A stretch of 64,000 nt of DNA from Hysterangium stoloniferum (lineage: Eukaryota; Basidiomycota; Agaricomycetes; Hysterangiales; Hysterangiaceae): contig WHVD01000027.1 in NCBI GenBank assembly GCA_015178975.1, forward strand, positions 186,001 to 250,000, in the 5' to 3' direction. The first letter of the stretch is position 1, and each line of letters opens with the position of its first letter. A program made the translations under genes and the position numbers. The notes under the pieces are model-generated. The model worked only from the letters and a program-made list of their open reading frames with translations. It had not been told where the DNA came from and made no database searches. Below, piece after piece: positions 11,136-22,022 of the stretch.

Positions 11136-11196
11136 TCAGGGCACTGTGGGTGGTGACACTGTGGTCAGGGGTATCAATGGTGGGATGCTAGAGGGT

Positions 11197-12094
11197 TGTT
11201 AGGATCCTACCATTTTGGACCTCTGCAACCTGTTTTGGACTCAAAACTCATTATCTCACTGTCAGAACCCCCACCCAAGCTATCACCACTTATGATGTCC
11301 CAGATACTTGTTTCACTACAGTAGTTAACCTTTTTAGCATTCCATTCTGTCTCTGTCCCATTTGCTCTCCCATCTCCATCCTGTTCACTCCATCTCCATC
11401 CCATTTGCTCTCCCATCTCCATTCCATTTGCTCTCCTGTCTCCATCCTGTTTGCTCTCCCATCTCCATCCTGTTTGCTCTCCCGTCTCCATCCCATTTGC
11501 TCTCCCATCTCCATCTCCCTTGCCACCTCAGACCCCTTTAATATTGTTTAGTATATTACATTTAGTCTCCCTGCCTCATTATCAACTTCTCATGATCCAT
11601 GCCCTCCAGTCATCCATCTCATTGTAGTATAAATCTTCTTCATGCATACTACAGTTCTGGAGTTCAAAAATCAACTTAGATTATCCTTTACTAGTTTTCA
11701 GTGTCATTCTCCCTTTCTCCATACTCCCAAAGACATTCTCAGCAAGCTGCAAACTCTTACTGTACAACTCTTAGTATTTCAGCCCCCTAGTTGATTGAGC
11801 TACATACGTAAGTGTTGAACTTCATCTTTGTTGTACTATCTGCTCTGTTTGAAATACTGGATCACCCTAACAGTTTGTATGAGGGCACAACACATAAGTT
11901 GAATCCAAGCTCCACTACATTTATAGAGTTGGACCTCCCAACTAGTACAATCCCTATTGTTGGCCCCCTGATTAGCTCATTTCCAATCATTGGACCTCCA
12001 ACTTGAGCCCTCCTTCCCCTTTTAGCTTAGATCTTAACAAGGGTGGGGAGAGTAAAACAAGGTTGCAGGGAGCCAAATGATTAGGATCCTAACA
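11197..12094. repeat. Degraded LTR-like element with 13-bp inverted ends
   Basis: The ends are perfect inverted repeats: TGTTAGGATCCTA at 11197-11209 and TAGGATCCTAACA at 12082-12094. The 898-bp length and TG...CA ends suggest an LTR, but I see no matching target duplication. The 3' half holds GAGGGCACAACACATAAGTTG (near 11881), a diverged form of a motif in the ~720-bp solo LTRs. Flanking sequence is similar on both sides (GGTGGTGACACTGTGGT near 11153 and 12127), so rearrangement or a tandem duplication is possible. Confidence 0.5.
11361..11520. repeat. 23-bp minisatellite
   Basis: About six to seven copies of a 23-bp unit of the form TTTGCTCTCCCATCTCCATCC plus two variable bases, with one partial unit near 11384-11405. 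The period is not a multiple of three, so the long frames across it on the minus strand are repeat artefacts. It lies inside the 11197-12094 LTR-like element. Confidence 0.9.
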
Positions 12095-14216
12095 AATCTA
12101 CAGGAGAACAGGTGTCAGGGTGCTGCAGGTGGTGACACTGTGGTTGGGGGTACTGATAGTGGGGTGCTGGAGGGTTACAAGGGCTAAACCAGGTTGTGGG
12201 GATCCAGATGATAGGGAACCTAACATAGTTGACACTTGGTTGACATTTTCTGGAGGGAATGGAGACTTATATGACAAGTTGATTGAGTTGAAAAACAGTG
12301 AAGATTTAGTGTGCACCTTCAGGGCCCATAACCTAATAAACTATGATAGGGCAGTGAATGCCCATACTAGGTATGTTAGCTACAGTACATGAGGGCTTAT
12401 GAAGGGACAAAGCTCATCTCAGTTGCTGCCTAGGAGGGCTGTAGAAACAACTAAGGGAGCAAAAAGGGAAAAGGGGGTTATAAATATAGGTGGGTGAAAA
12501 TAAGCTTATGGCATGAGGTGACACTTAATGTCCAGTCTGATGCGAGAACTAAAGTATTACAACAGACCTCTGGATGTTTCTGGTCATCATCACATTGCTA
12601 GTGTCACTGATTTTTATCACTTTGCCACCCCCTTCCCCTGAAAAGAAAATCCGCCATATATTTCAACACTTTATTCTATGCAAGGGTGAAAAGTTCGCTG
12701 CTCGGTCTAAACCGACAGCAAAGTGCTGACCTACCTACGCTTCTTACACATTATAAAGGGTTGGCAACTGGAGCCATGGATGTCCCAGCCATCAGATTTA
12801 TATATTTAAATTTCAAACTAACTCTATCGCACACTGTTTTAAAACGTGCCCAATTCGCGACCTCCCGGCCGCTCCAAGATCCAACAACAGAACCGGAGCG
12901 CTATCTATAACGCCACCCACCTGCGTCCCCGGAAGCGGGTCTGCCTAGACGCCCACAATACCATTCCACAACCCAGGTGACGCACCTTCCGCCTCGCCCT
13001 CGCCAGACGCGCACCCGGCGCTGCGTCTGGCCCCCGTTCCAGCGCGGGCGTGCGCCCGGATCCTGATTTGGCAATGTGCGACGGGCGCTTGATGCAAGGA
13101 GGCCGCGATGGCAGATTGGCACCCCCCTCCTGTTCAGGGGCGCTGGTGCCACGGCGCGGAATGCAGCGGCTGTGTGTACTGGAGACTGCACAGTCGGAGA
13201 GTATGGCAGCGACCCAGACTGGCGCGGAGGAGGCGCGGACGTGAGTGTGTCTACATGTGTGTGCCGGTGGCGCTTTCTGCTGGTGGTGTCGATACCGAAC
13301 ACGGGGCGCCAGCACCCACGTCGTGCCGATTGTGGTCTGAACGGGTTTCAGGCAGGACGGATAGCCGGCACTTGATATTAACACTCGCTGTAGATCAACA
13401 CCGTTAGCAATTCAGCGCGAACGAAGCATATATAGATGCCTTCCGTTCTCAATCGCACTAGGAATTAATTGATCATTGTTGGTGCAATGGAGGGGGATGA
13501 ATCAAGTCCGATTATCGTTAATGAAAATGCAAGGGATCAAGTGTCATTGCAGTGCAAGTTAAAACACCCCAACGTCATTCCAACAAGCATGGTCAGCGAG
13601 ATGGTCCCTTAATTGTGTCTAAATGGAACTCAATATATTAGAGTTCAAACAAGGACTCTTGTGAAATTATCTGGTAAATAATAGCCGACATTCATGTCAC
13701 AGTACTGCGGCTTAATTCTGTCCAGTCTACCACACTCGCAGTATCTACATACTTGGATATCCAGCTATAGCTTGTTCCAACAGCGACAATGGCATTATAG
13801 GTAGGTAGGCAGGTACAACAGAAACAGAGTAGGCGGAACACAATGGAGCGTAGACATAAGTTATCTTTAACCGTGCTATATGAACCAGCGGTTAATACCG
13901 GAATGCACTATGACACGGCAGGGACAAATTATGCAGGGACGAGACGCTAATGCATACGATGCAAACCGTAACAGGTCATGAATGTATGGGCAGATGTGGG
14001 TATGTGTGTGTGTGCATTATGTGACCCAGTATCCAGCATCGTGGACTGAGAGAATGGAATAACGATTGATGAACGGCGTGGGGGTAAGCAATAGATAGCA
14101 AGCTAAAGCAGATCGTTCCACACCGAGGGAAGGCCTCCTCCAACTCGTTCTCCTCCTCCTCCTCGTGATATAGGATAAGAAAAGTCCGGGTGTAGCGATA
14201 ATGTGTAAAATCTTCT
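12095..14216. other. Transposon edge, then a stretch with no supported gene and a GC-rich block
   Basis: From 12095 to about 12400 there is repeat-like sequence related to 11140-11200 and a short open frame (near 12200-12390) with no domain I recognise. From about 12840 to 13380 the DNA is strongly GC- and CpG-rich, leaving several overlapping frames open on both strands; none looks like a known protein. The rest to 14216 is ordinary AT-richer sequence with nothing recognisable. Confidence 0.5.
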
Positions 14217-15106
14217 TTACGGTTGCCCGTACATATGCAGCCGCTTCACTGTAATTTTGAGCATGCCGTTGTCGAAGCCGGCATGAATGCTGGACATGTC
14301 CCCATCCCGGCCAAACTGCACCTGCCACTCGTGATGGCCTGTTGAGGCAAATCAGTGCATCTGAGTGTCCAGCGTGGAAAGCCACTTACAATCTTGCTCT
14401 TGGTCCCATCGATCCGCCACAATGACGATGACGTTTTCTTTCCGCGCCGCAATAGTAATGCTGTCGGCACTAAACCCAGAGCCCAGCGGGGCCATCAGTA
14501 TATATTGCGTTGGTGTGCTGTCTATTGTCATCGTCACGTTTGAAGGATGCTGCGAAGCAGACTGTCCACGAAAAGCGGTAGTACTACTTGAAACCGGGGA
14601 TGTTATCCTTGGCAGTGTCTCGAAAGACTGGGTGTAGGCCGACGAGGTCCCACTAGAGGGACCTGCTTGCGAGGATGCTGGTTTTGAACGAGAATTTTGC
14701 GGAGGATATGTTGGGAAATACGAGGCTTGTGGTGCGTGTGAATGCGAGTTGTAGGACATGGATGAGCCGTAGTGGGCGGGAATGGGATATTGGGGGTGGG
14801 TGTCCTGCGACGACTCGTACAGTGGAACAAGAGGAGTCGAAGGCTTACTAGAGTCCGAGGTGTTGGTATTGCCATGTCGGGATGGATCTGACTGCCTTGA
14901 GCCTATGGGACGGAGATGAGTTATGTGCAGGAAGGTACGAGGTGAAACGTGCCTGAGGAAAACTTTGGGTCGCTAATGTTGAGACAAGCTAGGGACGAGA
15001 AGGTAGTTTCTAGTGATTCGACTGCATTGCCGTAAGAGTTTGACTGACTAGGGAAGTATGTGGGCATTGAGTGACCTCGGTTGAGAGGAGGTCTGCGAGA
15101 TGCCAT
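14217..15106 (-). CDS. Small heat-shock protein-like (Hsp20/alpha-crystallin domain)
   Basis: The predicted protein is about 260 residues. The N-terminal half is low complexity (Ser, Pro, Gln, Tyr). The C-terminal half has an alpha-crystallin-type beta sandwich: QYILMAPLGSGFS, ENVIVIVADRWD, then WQVQFGRDGDMSSIHAGFDN and GMLKITVKR. Exon 3 is 14217-14338, with an intron at 14339-14389 (GTAAGT donor). A second intron lies near 14890-14945 with an uncertain junction; exon 1 starts MASRRPPLNRGH. Small heat-shock proteins hold unfolded proteins in solution without ATP. The divergent, long N-terminus and absence of a clear C-terminal IxI motif suggest a specialised paralogue. The gene stands alone. 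Confidence 0.7.
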
Positions 15107-16532
15107 CTTCAAGCTTTTGACCACTAAAATTTGTTTATGGGAAGAGAGAGAGAGAGAGAGAGAAGGGAATGAAGGAAGGAAGAGACGAAAGGTTATGATA
15201 AGAACGTGGCGTGCTTTATTCTCGACATGTGTGGATGGGGTAGAGCCGCACTAGGCTTTACGGACCGTTTCCGGCGGAATCAAATAAATATGTCCTCCCT
15301 TATCGATCTGCTATTACTTATTCCTCTCAGCTGTTAGCCACGCCGCTTGCCTGTTACTTTCCTGGAACCTGTATCTACCATTTCGTGTGGGTATTCGCTT
15401 CTGCGTATGCCTCTAGCAGTCTGCGCTCCAAAGGTTCCTCGCTTGTGAATGTGCTCCACACGCGCGATCAGAGACGGTTAACGCATTTCATCAATACTGT
15501 CGCGCAAAAGGTGCCGTGCATTGGATCCCACAACTTTGTTTCCGTCCATGTGACGTTCGCTAGCTGTGACTTGCACCTATAGCCATCCATGTCTTGGCCT
15601 CGCTTGGGTCGCTACTCGTCTAGCGGCCCTAATTGATCAACGGGCTTTGTGGATCTTTTCTCCTGTGTCCATCATCTGTCCTATTCACAAAATACCTTGT
15701 TCCTAAACTTTGACTTGGCGATCAGGTTCCATTTCGAGAGTGAAAATTTTCCCCAATCCACGTATGTCGGGCGTTCACTATCTAATGCTCTTCTCCGACA
15801 GTCGTCCCAAACGGCGTGGTAGCCCATACTTCTGCGTGACTCTGAACTTTATTTTCAAGGTTCAGCCCGATCCCTGCCGTGATGGGAAAATTCACGTAAG
15901 CCGATGGATAAGGTACAAAGGCCGCCATCTATATTTATCAGACTCTAAGTATAGCATGAAATATTTCAAAGAGATTAAATGAAACCTGGTCATGATCACT
16001 TGATGAGATGACCATGCTATTCAAGACGACATTTAATGCTCCACCTCAAATCTTAGTTTACCAGTTGTGGCTCACCACTGAACATGCGAGAAACACGCCG
16101 CTGGCACCTGATCCGACACTGTCATGATGGCGATATTAATATATATTATAATTTCAAAGGACACAGATATTGAAGCGCTCGCAGTCGGAATATATTTGGC
16201 AACTTTAAAAACTTTTAGCCGAAACATTTCTTCAATCGAGGCGAACCATTGTTTATTCAGTCCACAAAGCTAGACAATGCATCCAACTTGCCTGAAACAC
16301 CAGCCCCGGGCACTATCAATATAGAAAATAGCCTGCATCGGAGAATTGTAAGATCGATCTCCGGATCCGTCTGTAGGACCGCTAAATAAGACGGCACAAC
16401 CATTCCCCTGGGCGTCTATTATATGACACTACCAATAACGGAGCCCGGCGGCGTCACACCCCATGTCACTGGGCACCTGGTCTGCGGCTCAGAACACGGG
16501 CTGAGTCAGCTCTCTCCCCTTCCCCGCACGCC
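15107..16532. other. Intergenic stretch, no supported gene
   Basis: A short GA microsatellite lies near 15143-15163. ORFs of 65-90 codons exist (15385, 15710) but show no recognisable domain. This probably holds the promoters of the minus-strand heat-shock gene and the plus-strand TFB3 gene. Confidence 0.5.
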
Positions 16533-17929
16533 ATGTCTAAAAGTGCGGGCTGGTTGCGTGGCACAACACTCAAGCGTGGCGGCGGTGCCTCGTCGGCCCC
16601 GGGAAGAGGCGGAACAGGACAGGGTAATACCGTCCAGACTACGTCGACCACGGTGTATGGAGGAGGGGTGAAGGATCCATCGGGCAAGACTGCAGAGTTC
16701 TCGGTGAGCGCGTTCATGTCGCCGCATCGTTTGGATATTTATTGCGTCGTATCGCCAAGTCAATGGACGACCAGTGTCCGGTATGCAAGAGCGACAGATA
16801 CCTGAACCCTAAGCTGCGGCTGGTTGTCAGTTCTGTATGCTATCACAAGATGTACCGTGTCCATTTAGCAGTAGAGTGTCTGCCGTCCTTATAGCAATTT
16901 GATAGGTGCGAGTCGTGTATAGACAGGCTCTTTACGCTTGGTCCTGCTCCATGTCCTATCTGTGCCAAAGTACTGCGTAAACTGGCCTTCACCCCGCAGA
17001 CCTTTGAGGACCTGACCGTGGAAAGGGAGATGGCAGTACGGCGGCGGGTATCGAAAGAGTCAGTCACGCGCCCATATCATTCCACGTGTCGTTTATAGAT
17101 GCAGATTTAACAAACGGCGTGAAGACTTCCCAGATCTCCGTGCATACAATGACTACCTCGAAATGGTCGAAGACATCAGTATGTACTCCAACCCTCCCTT
17201 CACTTCAATTCGTGCCCCAACTTTCCCCGCAGTGTTCAACCTCATAAACGAAATCGACGTTCCTGAAACCGAGGCGCGAATAGTGGCGTATCGCGCCGAG
17301 AACGCGGCACTCATCCAGCTCAACATCCAACGGGAGAAACTGGAAGCACAGGAGATCCAGGACGAAGAGGAGCGCGAGAGAAAAGACCGAGAGGCGCGGA
17401 TGCGGGAACTGAGGCAGGAGGAGGAAGAAGAGCGGTTGGAGAAGGAAAAGGAGCGCAAGGCTATTTTGGAGGGCCTGGTTCGCATGGCAGTCTCGTTCGT
17501 CAGACACTTTCACGGCTAATTCGTTTGCAGGAGTCATCAAAGGAAGGCTCTGCCTCGCGTATCATCGCCAAAACGCGTGCTGAGGCCCACAAACGCAGTG
17601 CAGCTCGTGCCGCTTTATCTTCTGCCCCCTCACATCGACATACTCGCAGCCGCCCCGTGCCAGTCAGCGCCGTACCGGACGTACCGCATGTGCCTCTCAC
17701 AGATGACTGGTATACTTATGACGATAAATTCACCCTTCGGACGGACTACAATGATCCCCCGAGTGTTGCAGTACGCGCTGATCATGAAGGCTTGATGCGT
17801 GCTGGAGGCTATCGTGTCGAGGAAGCATGGGAACGAGCAATTCGGATGTCAATTGCAGGATTGGAGATAACACCTTTGCAGACCATACGAGTAGCAGTTA
17901 CAGATGTACTAATGACTACTGCCAGCTGA
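16533..17929 (+). CDS. TFB3: TFIIH subunit Tfb3/MAT1 (CDK-activating kinase assembly factor)
   Basis: Five exons give about 395 residues: 16533-16703, 16760-16851, 16906-17058, 17105-17477, 17531-17929, all with in-phase GT-AG introns. An N-terminal C3HC4 RING finger is visible: DQCPVCKSD, CYHKMCESCIDRLF, CPICAKVLRK. Next comes EREMAVRRRVSKEFNKRRED, typical of the MAT1 central region, and a long charged coiled coil (about residues 200-265). Tfb3/MAT1 bridges the Cdk7-cyclin H kinase to the TFIIH core, acting in RNA polymerase II initiation and nucleotide excision repair in the nucleus. The residues before the RING (starting MSKSAGWLRG) are not conserved, so a start at the later in-frame methionine just before the RING is possible. 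Confidence 0.92.
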
Positions 17930-18126
17930 TCCGGCAGGTGAGATAGACGTACATAAACAAACATGTGAGCTCCAGTGAAAAAAAGGTGCAGTAATTAGGT
18001 ATAGGTGGGAATTAAAAAGCTATGAATACGCATATCATGAAAGAACTGGAGAAAGAATAGCACGAGACAGAGGTGGATGGTGTAACCAAAAAAAAAAAAA
18101 AAAATGCAACGAGAACAAGTGCTTAT
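17930..18126. other. Short convergent spacer with poly(A) run
   Basis: This is the spacer between TFB3 and the convergent SDR gene. A run of about 17 A residues lies near 18088-18104. Confidence 0.6.
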
Positions 18127-19899
18127 CTAACGCAGTTCAGGTACATTTGGCCAGACACCCTCCTCTTTAAAGCTATCGATCACACCACGAATGGTGTCTA
18201 CCCCGAATTTCGGGTGACGAAGTTCATACCCCAAGATTTTCTGTATCTTCCCGCCTTTATAGGCGAAAGAGCGTTTCTCCAGCATGTAAGCCTCCATATA
18301 TGGATTGAGTGGCGTATTTGGCACCGGCGGATGAGCTTTCGCAATCAACCGGTTCCACGCCTCGAGGTGCGTTTCATTGATCTCCTCCAACGTATTCTCA
18401 GGTGTCAGCTAGGAGTTGAGGTTAATTGTATCCAATATCATACGGCGGTACAAAATACCTGGGCCAACGTATTATGTAATACACCGTGGAAACTAGTCTT
18501 AATATCAAAGGTGGTGCCAATCGTAGTACTAATAGTTTGCAAGGTTGTGTCTGTGTCATCAACCTATATGATCAATGAGACGGTTCATCAGTACGTGATT
18601 GGGCATTTAGGAAGGTAAAGGGCTACCAGGTTGAATAACGGGGCCGTTAATTTGGCCTTTTGATCCGGAGCACCCTTTACATCTTGGATTTTAGCCTTAT
18701 CATTCGCAAAGTAGATATCCTCTCCAGCAATCTTATTAGCTTCCGCGCGACCAATGCTGCCCATCCACTCCGCCGCAGCCCAGCTGGCGGCGGCGACATC
18801 CTCGACGTGGATTGTGTTATGCCGAATCTCTGAAGAAGGGAATTTAATGTAATCACAGATAATAAACGTCGTACACACGTGGTGACCATCTGAAACAAAG
18901 GTTAAAAACTAAAAAATAACGATCATTGAGGGTCACTTACAAGCTCCTAAATTCAGTTTCCAACTCTCGATACACTAGGCCAAGAAGCATAAACGGTGTT
19001 ACTAAGAAGCGAGTCAGCAATTGGTATCGATCAGAATAACACCCACGTACTGATGCCAGAGATCACCCAAGGACCATAGATGAGTCCAGGTCTGATGATT
19101 ACTAGATTTAAGCTGCCGAATGTTATCAAGCTAGGGTCATACTAAAATAAATGGAAGCATACTCCTGAAAGTTGGCCAGAATCCGTAAAGCTTCGTGATA
19201 CCAGGTCCCTACAGGGTCCGATGGCTTGATCACATCGCTCTCCGGGTGCGCGGTTTTTTCTAACGAAGTTTGATAATATGGCTGCGTAATCCGGACGTAT
19301 GCCCGTACTTTACGTCTCTGCGCTTCTTGGCCAATCAGAAAGGCAGGGATGGCAGTCTGTTCTATATGTAATTCCACAGCACGAGCGATGTGGACCTGGC
19401 CAGTCATATCGAAAACATAGGAGAAAGGTTCTATGCCTTCTGGAGGGTCAAAGCACTTAGTGACAGGACCTGCACAATGACCTGGTCAAATGATCCGACC
19501 ATCAAATGAAAAATTCTGCGCACCCTCCTTTGTCAAGTTTGCTTGATGATATTCCACGATAGGCTTCTGCAGTAGCTTTGGGAATCTAGCCCCGAGATAT
19601 CTGTAGATGAAAAGGATAAATAATAAAATACCCAGATGAGTGAACTAGATACGTGGTTGCCGGCTGCACTGAATATTTGTCGACGAAGCGAATATGCTGG
19701 GAATGTCGATGATTAGAGAATGTCGAGGAAAAGCACAGCAACATACCGATACAAGAGGCTCCCCCTCATCTGGGACAAGATAGCTTCCCAAAGCACGGGC
19801 AGCGGTGTGGAGGCCACCTAAAAAACACTTGAGAGGAAATCAGACATCGATGTGATCGTGAGACGCACCGAATACCACTACGCTTGGTTTCGAAGCCAT
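18127..19899 (-). CDS. Extended SDR, NAD-dependent epimerase/dehydratase-like
   Basis: Start ATG at 19899. Exon 1 is tiny (MASKPSVVVFG) and is followed by an intron, then GLHTAARALGSYLVP. The first beta-strand and glycine turn are of a Rossmann fold, but the turn reads FGGLHTAAR rather than classic TGxxGxxG; this variant is typical of a fungal SDR subgroup as far as I recall. Later segments include YVFDMTGQ, RPGLIYGPW, EIRHNTIHVEDVAAASWAA (a substrate-pocket region of extended SDRs) and a C-terminal helix region ending WPNVPELR. One in-frame stop near 19494 is removed by a 54-nt intron. The substrate cannot be told from sequence. It converges on TFB3. Confidence 0.75.
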
Positions 19900-20454
19900 G
19901 ATGGTATGAAAGAGTGTGAGTATATGATAAAGAAGTGGGAAGGGATGTGTGTGAGTGATAGAGAAAAGAGGAAGAAGTGATACAGAGTCGTGGTTAAAGG
20001 GATAAGAGACGGTGCGGAGTTAAGTGAGTTGCAAGAGGCAGCTGACTAATCCAAGGCTGTGGGCGACGGCTATAGATGCGAACGAACTTCTTGGATTACA
20101 TAATTTTCAATCGAGTCTCGCTCATGGTTACACACAACCCTGTCACTTAATCATTGGACGACATGCCTCAGGGCGAGATAAAATTAGGTTTCCTTGCCTT
20201 GAACTTTCATTAATGGTAACGGCAGCCAAAACTAAGTATTTTTTTTCGTGATCTAGTCAGAAATTTGAGATAACAAGGTCTAGAATATATGCCGTCTTGG
20301 TGACGCGAGGTTCGAGTTCTGTTATCACATCGTCAAGCAGCTTTCGTGGTTCTATCACTGAAAAAATTCTGACTACCAATCCCCTTTAAGCCATCCAACA
20401 AAAAAAAGGCATTTTTAGACTATGAAACGTGGTGTCATGATCAGATAGACCACA
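19900..20454. other. Intergenic stretch with a tRNA-like relic
   Basis: No protein gene. A tRNA-sized segment at 20248-20328 has GTGAT/ATCAC ends and a B-box-like GGTTCGAGTTC at 20309-20319; see the separate entry. A poly(T) run lies near 20239-20246. Confidence 0.6.
20248..20328 (+). ncRNA. tRNA-like relic or tRNA-derived SINE head
   Basis: The segment is 81 nt long. It starts GTGAT and ends ATCAC, which can pair. TGATCTAGTCAG (20249-20260) resembles an RNA polymerase III A box and GGTTCGAGTTC (20309-20319) a B box (10 of 11 to GGTTCGANTCC). However, the T-arm stem flanking TTCGAGT does not pair well and no D-stem is evident, so it is not a functional tRNA in my reading. Confidence 0.3.
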
Positions 20455-21677
20455 TCAATCCACCGGGATTTTAGCACCACAACCTGCCGCCCGACTCAAA
20501 TATCTATATACCGAAGAAAAGTCCTTTCCGGCCAGATCTTGATGCTTCTCAACGACATCTGTATAGATTCGTTCCGCAGCCCCGCCCAAAGGAAGCGGAC
20601 TACTGTATGAAGAAGCTATCTCAGTAGCAAGCCTCATATCCTACAGAAGCATCTTCATTATCTCTAACTTGAAAGGCACAAGACACAACGACTCGCCTTA
20701 AGCATAAGCCGCGTCAGGAAACCCCCGTCGTAATCACGTTCGCAAGGAGGCGCCTTGCCGGGGAGTGCACCAGGGACTGGATTATTCACTGAAGAGGCCC
20801 AGCATCCACCAGTAGAACTATTTATCACCCCCGCAAGAACGGCAGGGTCTAGCCCGAGTTTACCGCCTAATAACATCGCCTCGCCCACCACGATCTGTTG
20901 TACACCCAGAACAAGGTTGTTGCAGATCTTTGCCGCAAGGCCCGCACCAGACCCGCCGCAATGTATGATTCGGCCCCCCATCATTGCAAGAATCGGAGAA
21001 GCACGGCTGTATTCGTCGCTTTCCCCGCCTACAAGAAACGAGAGCGTGCCTGCCTTCGCACCCGCAACTCCTGCGAGATATTTGTAAACTCAGTTGGGAA
21101 TGAATGCTCCGAACGTACCCCCAGAAACAGGAGCATCCACCATGCTAGCTCCCAAACTCTTTATCTTAATGGCCACTTCTTTGGCCGCATTAACATCCAG
21201 CGTCGTCGAATCAATACACAGGGTAGCACTTGTGACATCACTGGGGAGCTTCGCCAATGCATAATAGATACCGCCAGATCCTAGATAGGCGTCTTCGACG
21301 TAAGGGGTCGACGGAAGCATAGTCAGGAATGTTTCCGCTGCTGTAGCAACTCTACATATCAATATCAATTAGCACACACGGAAGTGCTGGGCTACTGCTG
21401 CATACGGTATTCACTCTGCAGGGTTGGCGGCAATTGAGATATTCGCCCGAGGATACTTCTCGTTCAATAGTCTCGCGAATGATGTAGTTCGGACAGAATC
21501 CGTATCGCAAATCACGAAGGCAGACTCTACTGAGGCATCCGTGTGCTCAGCTACTCGACCACTGACCCAATTCTGGGCCATAGGATAACCCATTTGACCG
21601 AGTCCAATGAATCCTACTGTATCCCGGCGCGATATTTGTCGATCTAACGACTGAAGACATCGAAATGAGACTCTCAT
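20455..21677 (-). CDS. 3-hydroxyisobutyrate dehydrogenase (valine catabolism)
   Basis: The N-terminal NAD-binding motif GFIGLGQMGYPMAQN is present, followed by LPSTPYVEDAYLG, then the substrate loop DAPVSGGVAGAKAGTLSF after splicing, and GSGAGLAAKICNN with the family's catalytic lysine. The cofactor-distal signature GGFLTRLMLK-DMRLA lies near the C-terminus, and the protein ends AAGCGAKIPVD. HIBADH oxidises 3-hydroxyisobutyrate to methylmalonate semialdehyde in mitochondria; residues 1-20 (MRVSFRCLQSLDRQISRRD) are basic and hydroxylated, as in a targeting peptide. Introns are GT-AG at about 21364-21415 and 21079-21127. The last intron (20641-20696) needs a GC donor (AAG, then GCGAGT) to keep LK-DMRLA contiguous. 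Length is about 350 residues. Confidence 0.9.
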
Positions 21678-22022
21678 CTGTGTCGTGACAAGGCCGACTG
21701 TCTGCTTAATGCAAGTGATGAAGTTTATGTGGGAAGCATACGTCCCACGTGACTAGAGATCCGAGCAAGTTATTGACCACATGCATGCACTCAAGGAGAT
21801 GGACATATCTAGTCATGTACTTACAGTCGAGAGTCAATACTATGCCACATAAATATAAATTATGCCGTAGTACCAAGTTCTTCTCAACAAATGAAGAATT
21901 TCAATACCAATTCGCCGATCGCTGAGGGATCGTAGCTCGGGTATGCAAATGCACGTTTTATAAGAGACAACCTACAACAATACACCATTCAGGAGAGGGA
22001 ACTGGGAAACTATATACCTGGT
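21678..22022. other. Intergenic, HIBADH upstream region
   Basis: Short stretch upstream of the minus-strand HIBADH gene and downstream of the minus-strand gene at 22023. I see no gene in it. Confidence 0.6.

Noticed and set aside
11207..11526. Long minus-strand frames rich in Gly, Glu, Met and Trp (MGEQ-type repeats)
   Set aside because: They cross a 23-bp minisatellite whose period is not a multiple of three; open frames are a by-product.
12901..13407. Several overlapping frames of 99-159 codons on both strands
   Set aside because: All lie in a GC/CpG-rich block, where stops are rare in every frame. No domain, signal or splice pattern supports any of them.
17205..17540. Minus-strand Ser/Leu-rich frames opposite TFB3
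   Set aside because: They are antisense to the charged coiled-coil exon of TFB3, which is supported by family motifs.
20248..20328. Functional tRNA
   Set aside because: The T-arm does not pair and no D-arm is evident; it is kept only as a relic.
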